The position numbers were made by a program, and so were the translations under genes. A DNA stretch of 64,000 nt, from positions 768,476 to 832,475 of the forward strand of contig NC_020177.2 of assembly GCF_000224145.3 (NCBI RefSeq), given 5' to 3'. Shown here piece by piece: positions 53,804 to 64,000 of the stretch. Source of the DNA: Ciona intestinalis. Lineage: Eukaryota > Chordata > Ascidiacea > Phlebobranchia > Cionidae. The notes beneath the pieces are model-generated. The model saw only the letters and a list, made by a program, of their open reading frames with translations, was not told where the DNA came from and searched no databases. Position 1 is the first letter of the stretch; each line of letters begins with the position of its first letter.

Positions 53804-55144
53804 TCATAGAATAAAACAAAATATTTTATAAAAACAGCAACGGACATCCAATTATAATTTAAAAAGCTTATAAATTGTTAATTTAAATGTATTTAGTTTA
53901 AATTGCATTTAAATTGACCTGCTTTATTCTATTAATAAAAATGAAAAAAAAACAACTGTAAGGTTGTACGAAAAGTGATTACTGACAAAACGAAAGCTGG
54001 CGAAATCAATAGAGCGTAAACTCCCTTTGCAACAAGAGTGTCTGATTTTACAAACTCTTTCAAATCAATATTTCTAAACCGATAATTGTTTTTTTTAAAA
54101 ACATCTTACATCAATTTGTTAAACTAGACTTAAGAAAGAGTGAAATGTTGTATTTTTAAAACATGTTCGGGTAAAATGGCAGTTTATAAAACTGATGTCA
54201 ACCGCGCAAACCCAGTAAACAGTTGCTTTAAAAAGGTGTTTACTACAGATTCCTGACGGTGTTTCTCGTACTGGGAGTTCCCCCTGTTATTTTTCTTTCA
54301 TTCGATCTCTCTCGAGGTTTTCGCCCGTGACAATAAACCATTCTAACGTAACTGACGTAATAGCAAGCAGTAAGTTCTACTGATTTCATGTTTTGAAATA
54401 TAATAAATCGTATGAAAAGTAATTAAAGTAACAAAGTGGTTCATACAAAACAAAGTTTTTCTCTAATGGTATAGCACTGCAAATGCAAATAGTTCTGTAA
54501 AATGAAAAGAAACGCTAACAATATCGTAATGGAGCAGTTTCACTTGTGCTAAATACCTGTTTTATGTTTTGTGTAGTTTAATATATAAACTAAGGAATAA
54601 GTAAACAAACATTAGTCGTTTATGTGAACTTCGAACCCACAACCCTTATATTCAAAGATATAGTTTGTAACGTATGTAATATTTAATTGACTGCGTGAAA
54701 GTCACTTTATCTTTATTTACCGTTAGCGTTAAGGGTCTCACACAATGACGCACACGCCCGCAAACGGTGGCAGCATCGAGCTTTGAACTCGTTAACCTCG
54801 AGTCTGTTTACAACGAGTGCCCTTAAGCACATTCAGAATTATCACGGCGCCAGCTATGTAACTGCGTGTGGCATAAAACCAGTGAGTCACACCTATGGTT
54901 AGCAAGAATACGATTGATCGACCGACTTCTGCTTTATCATTCAAGCTACTGAAAATTCCTTTTTATGAATCATTTAACTTAAACTTTAGAAAGTTTGCGG
55001 AACACAGTCATATATGTGGTGTATGGTATGTGTCTTGGGTATACCAGCTTATAGAGTAATGCTTTTAATACTTGAGGCAGATAAACAAATATATATATAT
55101 ATGATAACATGATGAAATTTACCGTTCCTGATAAACAAGGATAC

Positions 55145-55315
55145 ATTTTATGATCCATATTTAGCACCTAATATCCTATATTTCCTCACTGTGTTTTAAC
55201 AATTAAAAACGCTATTTTATAGTCGTAATAAAACGGTTAAACACAAAATACACTTTGTTTACTACCAAATGGGCCAAACGGTAACGGTATCCATCTTAAC
55301 CCACTATATATATAT
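55145..55315. mobile_element. MITE, truncated
   Basis: TTAGCACCTAATATCC and TTTACTACCAAATGGGC interior landmarks; end TATCCATCTTAACCCACTAT. Confidence 0.6.
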
Positions 55316-55507
55316 CGGTTAGATTAAGATTAATGTTGTCAGCTACAAGTGGGGATTTCCCTCTTTTTGGAGACGAAACTAAGCAAACATACGAATAAAA
55401 AAATGTTTTACGAGCTTTGGATAAATATTACTTTGGACGGAAGTTCCATATATAGAAAGTTAAACAAACACGGCTATTATGTCGTAATTATTAATTGTGT
55501 ATTGTAT

Positions 55508-55703
55508 AATGGGGGTGGGGTAAGATGGGATATGTTTTGTTTGTTTTTCTTGTTCCATTTTATATTAAAGAAAAACAATTATTATAATTTTATGTCTATA
55601 TCCCTTTTACTACATTAAAAAAGTTTTGTTAACTGTTTAAAACACGATTAGGAAATATCAGATATTTTGTGCTAACGATATTCTTCTTACTTTGCAACAA
55701 TAT
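55508..55703. mobile_element. MITE, GGATAT subfamily
   Basis: GGGGGTGGGGTAAGATGGGAT start, with TTTAAAACACGATTAGGAAA inside and a decayed right end. Confidence 0.65.
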
Positions 55704-58556
55704 ACATACGTAGAACTGTAGAAGACATGATATGAAATTGTCAATTTATCTAACAATCGAACGTTTTATTATCGCGTTTCGTCACCGCTTTAAAATGTGA
55801 CGTCACAGTAGGATTTTATACGGCATAGAAGTTGTTGGTACTTAAAGCAATTGGTACGTAAAGCAGCTGGACAGCGAGCATGCGTGTAACTATTTATATT
55901 GGCGATTCTACAAAGATGAAATAAAATACACGCTTTAGGTTTTAATAAACAAGCCGATATTAACAGGACTATACATTTTTTCTTTTAAATATAATCTTTT
56001 AGTAACTGCTGTTTTTGACTAGGTAATTGTCAAGATTTTATACACAGCGTGTTTTAACAACTGTCGTTTTGCTGCGTATTTTCTTGGTTATTTTTATTTA
56101 ATTTGATTTTCCTAGAGTAATATTTTAAGTTAAACATCACCAAAAGTGTGTGTTAGTTTTAATCATTGTAAGCAACCGTTTCTAATTAACGTGCAGTGCC
56201 CACGCTAATCCGGGGATATCATGTTACGCTATGCAGCACAAGTTTATATGAATGAAGTACTACTACTAGTTAAGATGGCGGATGCTATAGTATTAGGCAG
56301 TACAATGCTATTTAACTGAAAACGGGCCTTTATATTTTGTGTTTAAAAGATGTTTTAAAGATTTTTGTTTTATTGATACACTGACTTTTAATTTTTTTTG
56401 TAATTTATACAAAGCATTTGAACATTTAAATGAATGAATTATGTTATGATTTAATAAACGATACATTTATTCTGTAATTTCGGAATTTTATCTCAAAATC
56501 TTTGCACAATTTAAGGGGGATTAGAATTAAACAGTGGTTTGAAAATGTTGTTCCGATTTTATATTTTTTATAAAACAAGATTGAATTTTGTTTTACATTG
56601 CTGCAGTTTGGCGGGTGCTGAACTAACGATGATGTTATCGCTAACTTAACTTTTCGCTCACCAGACGAAATGACCACTGGCCAGCAGCTTAAAGATGCGA
56701 TAAATCGCTCCAGGATGTTTCTAGTTTCTTCTTTTAACATGCGTCGCCACGCACGTTCACACACAATCGTAAGTCCACCGACACCATTGCTCTTATTTCA
56801 TTGTAGGATGCAAGGGGGGGTTGCGAATCTGTTTGGAGAGCCTCGAGCGTAGGAGAGAATGCCAGAAGAATAGAAAGCAAACCTTAATTCTCTTCTTACG
56901 CGATTTTGCAAACTAGGGCAATTCCTCTGCTCTTGTTTCACTCCCAAACCTGGTGGTAAAAAAAGAAGTGACTGGACTTGGGCCGACCAATGTGGTAAGT
57001 TCGACTCGCTTGTGATTTTTGACCAGAGCTTTAGAACATGGTGTGTGCCCTGTTCTTATGTTGTATATGAAGGGTATGATACATACTATAAGCAGATTCG
57101 GTTAACCAGTAGAATGTGTTTATTTGGTTATTTTGCAGAACCTTTTGTTCCAAATGAAGCATGCAATTACAGCTTGTTTGCGCATATTATTCCACTGTTT
57201 TGAGCGTAGGCGGTGTTAGTATGCAGAGACGATAAGCTAGCTGCCTTTCAAGCGAATATACGCGACCATGCAGCAAAGAGAAGAGAACTTTTAGCGTAGT
57301 TTAGTGTGGGAAACTCGCGCGACCGTAACTTCTAATTTGGGCGAGTAATTGTCCGTATAGCGAGCTTTAAATCGCATCCACATAAAATGTGTAATATACT
57401 TTACTATAATTTAGTTTAAAAGTATCTTTAAACTGAAATCAAACATCGGTTATTGTATGCAGCGTAAGGAGTTGTAGATCTATATTTGCGAGGTGAGAAT
57501 CTAAAAGTAGCTGAACCACGCTGTAGGTTAACTACCGAAAGAAAGCTGGTCGGGAATAGAACTTACAGAACTCCCGCCCGTCAGTTTTACAAACGACCGC
57601 ACGCGGTTAAATAAAGAGAAAGCGGCGACTCTCGTGGTGTATGGCCGACCTAAATCCTACTACCGTGGTTTCATTATTCACTCGCGTGTTATAAACAAGT
57701 ATTGTAACGTTAACAAGAGATAACAGGCGCCCACAATTCGAAACATTTGTGGAATTTGTTCTTTCATAATCTCGACCGGATCTTTGCAAACGCGACAATG
57801 TGCATTATGACGTAATGCAACGGTATTTTTAGCGGAGTAAAACGAAAAATAGGAAAAGAGAACCACACTTAGGCGAATAAGTTGTAAAACAAAACGTTTT
57901 TATGAATATTAACGACCGAACTTTTAACCAGACACAGATTAATGGCATCTGCTTAAAAATATTTAACCTGTAACTTAGGATAGGCAACTTTACAAAATTA
58001 ACTTTTCAAACTCCCAACACGTAACGTTGCAGAAATACATTAAACCAATTTTATTAACAAATAATTGCATATTTTTATTTTACAAAATTAAATTTCCACA
58101 AATTGCATAATAAAAAATATGTACATAACAAATAAAATGCACTGTTTAATTACAATTAATTTATTTTATTTTTTTTTTTAATATAGATTTTATTTATTTA
58201 AAAATTTTAAAAAAGATTTTTTTCTTTTATTGCAAACGGCAAAAATATGCTTTTACCAATCTTGAATATTTGTTTTTGTTTTAATTATAAACATATTTTT
58301 CGGAATCTAATTTAAATAATATTACAATAGTCACATAATTCATACACCTCATATTAAAATTCAACAATGTTGCTTATCAATTATAATAGGTTTCACATAT
58401 TTTGTTATTAACAGTAGTTCAAATATCAAATAATAATAAAACAGCACATTTTAAAAAAAATCTTGATTTAAATATAAAAGTTTTTCTTATTGTGCTTTAA
58501 TTTAACGGATTTGATTATTTGTTTTAATTTTGATTTGTTGTTAACAGCGGTTCGAG

Positions 58557-58564
58557 TATAAAAG
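58557..58564 (+). promoter_or_regulatory. TATA box of LIN28
   Basis: TATAAAAG 50 bp upstream of the LIN28 ATG; a start about 30 bp on would give a 5'UTR of about 20 nt. Confidence 0.6.
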
Positions 58565-58606
58565 AATGAAAAACTGAACATTGAATAAAATCTTCACCCG
58601 ATAAAG

Positions 58607-60615
58607 ATGGCAACAGGTATGAATAAATTTACATTGAAAATATTAATGTAAATATATTTACGTTAAATGAATGTAAAATAAACCTCGTGCTGACATAAAA
58701 GTTACCACATAAATGTGCCTTGGTCAGTGATTTATATTTTTTTAATATATGGTTATGCCACTTGCAAAAGGTATTTGTGAGTTAAATTAGTTAAATTGCA
58801 TAGAGTTAAATTATGTATGCATAGATTTAAAAAATAAAAAAAAACATCTCATACCTTACATAATTACTAAAACTGATTTTAAAATCAATTATAAAAACAA
58901 GACAAAATTCGAAAAGTTAAAATCATAAAAAAAAAACTACGATCCAAATTCTTTCTGAAGAAATTAACTTTCAGTTTGGAAGATGCCTAAAAATAAAAAA
59001 ATATTTATAGAAAATAAATAAAATTATTAAATTAAAAATTAACTGAAATAATATAAAAATAGGAATAAAGGTTTTTATTTGGGACCCACTAAAAAAGGGA
59101 CCCAAAAGTTTTTTACATTTTTTTCAATTCTGACTAAAGTATTTTGAAGTATATGTTACACCCCTCACTCTAACACAAAGTAATTTAAAGGTGAAGCAAA
59201 ACCAGGAAGTTCAACAAAACAAGAAATATCTGAAGAAAAAGTTGAAGATTTGATTGAAGCCTTTGGTTGGTGTTTATGTGACTAATATTCCTTCATTTAA
59301 ACTGAAAATCTTATGCACTAAATGCACTTTCTATTAATTTATCTTTTACCTAAATCGCTTCGGACTGTATTTACTTGTAAACAATCGATTCATTTTGAAT
59401 GTTACAGGAAATTGTAAATGGTTTAACTCAAAGCAAGGGTACGGGTTCATTACGCCTGACACAAGTTCGCAGGAAAAAACTGATGTGTTTGTACACCAGG
59501 TAACCTTATGCTTGCTTTTATAGCTTTTATAACACTGAGTTATAGCAGGGGCATCTTTTTATACTATAGACACACATGGTGTATTCATACACGTCATGCT
59601 CACTGTCGATCACCTGTCAAGAAATATCCAACTACACTAAATTTACCAAAGTATTTTCTATCCACAGTCGAGCATCGACATGGAGGGTTTCCGGAGCTTG
59701 CAGGAAGGGGACCGGGTGAAGTTTTGGTACAAACCCTCCAAGAAGGGGCTGGAGGCGGTGAAGGTTGTGGGGCCTGGGGGTGAAAAATTAGTCGGGGCAG
59801 AACGAACGAAAAAGTCCAGACCCTCAGACAGAAGGTTCGTTATTGTTGTATTAGTAGGGTGGGGTAAGATGGAATATTTTTTTCATCATCACATTTGGTA
59901 GGAAACAAAAATCTTACAAAGGCACATAACTGTAGCGCCACAACTAAGAAAGGGCGTTGGTTGTTTAAAACAGGATCAGGAAATATGGAATTTAGGTGCT
60001 AATGGTGTCTTCTCTTGCCTCGCGATACTATATGATGTTTCTTCACCTTATATAATGAGTTGTGTGGAGTTAAGCCTAAAGTAGTGAACCCATGGCTTCC
60101 ATGACAAATGGGGTTCCTTTGATGACGGCATTTGGATCATAGATAAATCTAAGATTTCAAACTTTTAACAATCAACAAAATCAATCCATTCTTAATTCCT
60201 ATCATCAAACAAAGGTGTTTTAGAGATGTGAACAAAAGGGTTACAAGTTGTGTAAGGGGGTATGGGAGTCGAATACTGTTCGGTTATAATACAAGTACTT
60301 ATCCACTGCGCGACGTGTGGGAATAATAAACATTTGGTAATTCACTTTAACGATTGATCTGTTTAAACCTTTAGGTCCCGATGTTACAACTGTGATGAAG
60401 AAGGCCACCACGCCAAGCAATGTTTGTTACCACCGTGGCCTAAAAAGTGTTTTAACTGCAAATCATTTGATCATCTCATAGCAGATTGCCCAAATAAGCA
60501 TGATACGTCGAGTACAGAGGAAAGCAACGGATCATCTTCACATACACCATGTAAAGAGGAGGAAACAAGCACAGAGGGAGTAGAGAGGAAAGAAACATCT
60601 CCGCAAACACCATGA
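58607..60615 (+). CDS. LIN28: LIN28 RNA-binding protein, complete, five exons
   Basis: Exons 58607-58616, 59191-59265, 59408-59499, 59668-59834, 60375-60615 join in phase to 194 aa (human LIN28A 209). Exon 1 encodes only MAT. A cold-shock domain spans about residues 29-105: CKWFNSKQGYGFITP (RNP1), DVFVHQ (RNP2), then DMEGFRSLQEGD and GLEAVKVVGPGGE as in the LIN28 family. Two CCHC zinc knuckles follow: CYNCDEEGHHAKQC (about 118-131) and CFNCKSFDHLIADC (about 140-153), the pair that binds the GGAG of pre-let-7. The tail is acidic/Ser-rich. LIN28 blocks let-7 maturation and controls developmental timing. Intron 3 holds a 71-bp repeat unit and intron 4 a MITE. The 3'UTR has let-7 seed matches. 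Confidence 0.95.
59525..59610 (+). repeat. Single 71-bp minisatellite unit in LIN28 intron 3
   Basis: GACACACATGGTGTATTCAT and CATGCTCACTGTCGATCAC match the unit; the 5' part is decayed. Sense orientation relative to LIN28 is the same as in the EGF gene. Confidence 0.8.
59853..60031. mobile_element. MITE in LIN28 intron 4
   Basis: TAGTAGGGTGGGGTAAGATG start, interior AACAGGATCAGGAAATATGG, decayed right end. Confidence 0.7.
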
Positions 60616-60709
60616 TACCTCATATTCACATTACCTCAACATTATTTGAACCGTAAGCTACCTCATAGTTTAAAACAGGTAGCTGAATTCGTCAAGCATT
60701 ATCTACCTC
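60616..60709 (+). promoter_or_regulatory. Four let-7 seed-match sites at the start of the LIN28 3'UTR
   Basis: TACCTCA at 60616-60622 (directly after the TGA) and 60632-60638, CTACCTCA at 60658-60665 (8mer match to let-7), CTACCTC at 60703-60709 (7mer). let-7 seed is GAGGUAG. Four matches in 94 nt is far above chance, and let-7 repression of LIN28 is a known conserved feedback loop in other animals. Confidence 0.8.
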
Positions 60710-61109
60710 GAACTCTTTTGTACGTCTCTTCAATTGAAGGTAGAAAGATATTCAATCATCCATCATATGCAATGCCTGATGCTTGTCATTCGAAGCATGC
60801 CATGTTATAAAGCTCAGGTTTCATATGTTTGTTACAGTATTGTGGATCGTTCATTCAGTTTAATAAATTTTAATCAAACTTTGCCTCGTAGTTTGTACTC
60901 GTGCAAGTGTTTTGTGAAATATAATCAAGAATCTCATTAAAGTTTTCAATCTTAACATTACGGTGGTTTCTATTGTGTAAGATAGGACCTTTTAGTGCGA
61001 CATCAAATTGAACTTTGGATTAAGAGGTGTTAAAAGAGCAAAGGAAGCAAATAAAAATTCTTTACAGGATGTTTGTTAAACTGGTACGAATGAATTATTG
61101 AATGGAACT

Positions 61110-61345
61110 TATTTATCTTCGCTTGGCCGGGAAATGGCGGTCGTTATTACACAGGTGTTCTTTTTATGTAAATTTGTAGATAAGGTTTTTTACATATTGT
61201 ATGGCTGACAATTTGGACAACCCATTAGTGACCAATGAGTTGGAGCAAAGTGCCCCAAGGACACATGCACCCACAATGGTAGCAGCAATGAGCCTTGAAC
61301 CCACAACCTCTAGGTTAGAGGCAGGCGTGCCAACCAACTGTGACA
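61110..61345 (-). mobile_element. Composite SINE, minus-strand copy
   Basis: CACAATGGTAGCAGCAATGA and TTGAACCCACAACC (inverted B box), with the GTTATTACACAGGTGTTC tail element nearby. Makes spurious ORFs at 61164-61520. Confidence 0.65.
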
Positions 61346-61523
61346 GGCACTGGGTAGGATGCTTGTTTAGCATGTGGGATTTAAACCCTTTACCTTCTTT
61401 AAGTTTGTCCAAATTAGAACTTGGTAAATAGCCATAAACTTTAAAAAACAATACAAATAAAACATAGCAAACATAAAAATTAAATAAACAAAAGTCACCT
61501 GTATGTTTGCATATTTTCACCTT

Positions 61524-63994
61524 TTATCTTCTTTCTTTCAACAAAGTCATTGCTGCCAACCTCCCACTTGCCCCCATCACCCCTCCTCCTGCAAAGTTAT
61601 GTTTAAACTGGCTCTAATATAATACATCGCGACATGTCACCGTGGTTAAGCCTAAAGGTAACTGGTTCAAGGTCCAACGCTGCCACCACTGTGGGTGTAT
61701 GTGTCTTTGAGCCGTTTAGAAAAACACTTAACAATAATTACTTCAACCCAGTGGCTAGTTATGGGTTGCCTAAAACGCAGTGCAGACACAAGGTGTATGA
61801 AGATACTCGGTTGGTATGTATGGTGCGCAACAGAACATCTGTGTTATAACCCTGTGTTACCTATCAGCATACAAGTAATAATCTTTGCAGCCATTTTGTA
61901 TGCTTACTCTATTCTTGGACGAATTCAAGTCTATACAATATAGTGGGGTGGAGGAAGATGGGACACCTTTAGCACAAAATATATAAATATCCTGGTCGTG
62001 TTTTAAACAATTAACAACGGTCTATGAAAGTCGCGAGGACAAGGTTTTATAATTCTTTAAACGTTTTTTGTTTACTACCAAAATGTACAAGGAAATAGAA
62101 TGAAAAGGTGTCCATCTTCCCCCATCCTACTATGAGTCAAAATATAAAACACATTAAATGAAACCACCTGGATGAGTTCCACTACCACATAAGAACAATC
62201 CTTGTATTGGAGTCATATGTGATGAACCTTGTGTGGTTGGCCTCGATGTTAGTAACTGATCAAGGGACATTGAACCATGGAAGATATTCTAAATAGGCAT
62301 GAGGTGTGAAAATTGAATATTATCTATATTTGTATATAAGAATATGAATACATGAATACACCATGTGTGTCTGGTGTATAAGAAGACACCCATGTTATAA
62401 CTAAACAGTGAGCATGAGATGTATGAATACACCATGTGTGTCTGGTGTATAAGAAGATTATCTATGTTATAACTAAACAGTGAGCATGAATACATGAATA
62501 CACCATGTGTGTCTGGTGTATAAGAAGACACCCATGTTGTTACTCGACAGTGAGCATGAGATGTATGAATACACCATGTGTGTCTGATGTATAAGAAGAC
62601 ACCCATGTTATAACTAAACAGTGAGCATGAGATGTATGAATACACCATGTGTGTCTGGTGTATAAGAAGACACCAATGTTGTTACTCAACAGTAAGCATG
62701 AGGTGTATAAATACATCATGTTTCCAGCTTAAGTTACACTTACCCCACCAGTAAGTCCGAACACATCTTCTAGATCGGATGGTAGCAATGCGTCGACACC
62801 AACCACGCTTTCTTGGAAACCAGGAGCGTATTTTTCAATGTTTTCAAAAACTAAAAGAAAAAGCAACAAAAGTAGGTCTGAAACATCTTTTTTAGCTAAA
62901 AGAAAGCTTCTACGAAAGAAAAAAGTCAGTGTTAAAAACAAAATGATAAATTAATTATTATTTTTTTACGGGTGAAAGTAACTTTTTATCCTCACATCAA
63001 GTATCCAACCGACCCATGCATTTAACTGTAAACTCCCTGTACAATTACTGCACCCCTTAATCATAAATGTCTACTTATTATCACCCACAAAGTTACATAC
63101 ATGGTAAACCAAAGAGATGTATGAAACAGAACACCGTGTTGTAACGACTGTTGTTGACCCGCCATGCAAAGATAAATAAGTTACATACATGGTAGCTCAT
63201 AAACTGGCACGAGGTTTATGACACAGAACACGTATGCTAATATGAATTTTAAGTTACATTCACTCATATAAAACACCACCCCCACCTGCAGTAACATAGG
63301 CATTCCTGTCGCTTTCTGACCACTTCTCCCCTTTTAAATAATACGGTGTATACTGTGTGAACAACGACACAACATGGTGACCTGGTGGGGAAAGTGTTTG
63401 GTCCACTGATGATGGAATGCACATCTCAATCATGGGGCTGAGGGTTTATTGGAAATGTTGGTCTTATTAAGTTTAATTTTGATTTTATTTTTTTTATAAA
63501 GTTAATGATTTTAAGTTGTAACGTGTTTACAGATTTTGGTGTTTTATTGTTGGTCTGGTGTGGCTTAGTGGTTAGATGCTTGAATCGTAATAAAAAAATA
63601 CCGAGTTTGATGCTCCATACTGATAGATGCAGACACACGTTGTTAGTCCACACATCTCATGTCTAATTAATAAAATTTAAAAATCATAAATTTTGAACAA
63701 AACGTGACACCTTGTCCTATAAGCTACGATTAAACATGATTTTAAGAGCTATAAACAGGTGTGAGTTATGTATTCATTATTTAAACCTGTGACTTAAAAG
63801 GTTTTTTGGGTTTAATTATCCATTGCACAAAATAATAATTTACGTTTTTGATGGTATTCCATTGATAGCATCCAGATACGCATCATGTATGAGGTGAATA
63901 GATTCCGAGTTTAAATGAATCGTTCCTTTATGTTGTTCACCAACTTCATTGTGAGATTGGTTGGGGAATGCTGTGAAGTTTGGGAGAGCGTTCA
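61524..63994 (-). CDS. PYROXD2: PYROXD2 (pyridine nucleotide-disulfide oxidoreductase domain 2), 3' part; gene continues off right edge
   Basis: Exons right to left: 63844-63994, 63286-63437, 62744-62850, 62168-62288, 61524-61588, ending TAA. Phases join; about 198 C-terminal residues of a protein of about 580 in human. Motifs shared with PYROXD2: [98 protein letters not shown]. The last two are the FAD-binding C-terminal part of the phytoene-desaturase/amine-oxidase fold. PYROXD2 is mitochondrial in mammals; its substrate is not firmly known. The N-terminal Rossmann domain lies outside the window. A 71-bp array fills most of the intron 62289-62743. Confidence 0.92.
61626..61860 (+). mobile_element. 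tRNA-derived SINE, plus-strand copy
   Basis: GTCACCGTGGTTAAG (A-box-like) and GGTTCAAGGTCC (B box) 20-30 bp apart, then the AACACTTAACAATAATT body, GTTATGGGTTGCCTAAA middle and CAACAGAACATCTGTGTTAT tail. It shows the same order as the copy at 19585. It lies just upstream of the last PYROXD2 exon in transcription. Confidence 0.75.
61939..62132. mobile_element. Palindromic MITE, full length
   Basis: TATAGTGGGGTGGAGGAAGA to CATCTTCCCCCATCCTACTA. It lies in the last PYROXD2 intron, about 35 bp from an exon. Confidence 0.85.
62335..62712 (-). repeat. 71-bp minisatellite array in PYROXD2 intron
   Basis: Five to six units with local variation (TTATAACTAAACAGTGAGC; a unit with GAATACATGAATACACC). 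It occupies most of the intron 62289-62743. Confidence 0.92.
63060..63240. mobile_element. Two SINE tail fragments
   Basis: AGTTACATACATGGTA and AACTGGCACGAGGTTTATG with ACACCGTGTTGTAACGACTG match the composite SINE tail; two partial copies side by side. PYROXD2 intron. Confidence 0.55.
63555..63660 (+). mobile_element. tRNA-derived SINE head
   Basis: TGGCTTAGTGGTTAGATGC (A box) and GAGTTTGATGC (B-box-like). PYROXD2 intron. Confidence 0.6.
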
Positions 63995-64000
63995 CTGCAA

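Larger units (their letters stand above)
53537..58556. other. 5-kb intergenic region between divergent PHIP and LIN28 genes
   Basis: No gene I can support. It contains the palindrome at 53767-53803, MITEs at about 55145-55315 and 55508-55703, a SINE piece near 54730-54850, AAGATGGCGGATGC at 56274 (YY1-like), and a very AT-rich stretch at 58000-58500. Open frames at 56444-56852 and 57607-57866 have no family match. Confidence 0.55.

Noticed and set aside
56444..56852. Overlapping ORFs on both strands (106 and 60 codons)
   Set aside because: No recognisable motif, no convincing splice context, and both strands are open equally.

Overview
The window is nuclear DNA of an invertebrate chordate. 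I infer an ascidian close to Ciona: small GT/AG introns, AT-rich spacers, chordate-type orthologues (PHIP/BRWD, LIN28, fukutin, PYROXD2) and very dense short repeats. The species is an inference from gene content and repeat character; no database was searched. All exon coordinates come from reading splice sites and phases by hand.

Layout. 514-4785 (-): 5' part of a secreted multi-EGF protein that runs off the left edge. 7247-10153 (+): a complete seven-exon fibrinogen-related secreted lectin. 11752-13520 (+): a membrane-anchored sulfotransferase-like gene that looks broken. 14979-15722 (+): an intronless-looking helical-repeat protein. 16823-21658 (+): a four-TM KAP P-loop NTPase related to the Kidins220/NKPD1 core. 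23402-53536 (-): a complete 35-exon PHIP/BRWD-type WD40 plus double-bromodomain chromatin reader; my exons sum to 4,824 nt (1,607 aa) with every phase consistent. Its 13.2-kb intron 16 holds, on the other strand, two intronless fukutin-like genes (33633-35054, 43953-45374) around a tandem pair of decayed Ty3/gypsy retrotransposons broken by N gaps. 58607-60615 (+): a complete five-exon LIN28 whose 3'UTR starts with four let-7 seed matches. 61524-63994 (-): the 3' half of PYROXD2, continuing past the right edge.

Repeats. Four families explain most non-coding structure: (1) a 71-bp minisatellite found only inside introns here, in five different genes; (2) a palindromic TA-flanked MITE of about 200 bp with roughly 17 recognisable copies; (3) tRNA-derived composite SINEs with A and B boxes; (4) the Ty3/gypsy copies. 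A separate 0.2-kb foldback element is present in one fukutin duplicate and absent from the other, giving a filled/empty site pair.

The genes do not form one pathway. The points most worth follow-up are the let-7 site cluster in LIN28, the intronic 71-bp arrays (one apparently tied to an exon duplication), the Asn in the second bromodomain where human PHIP has Thr, and the nested, diverging fukutin pair.
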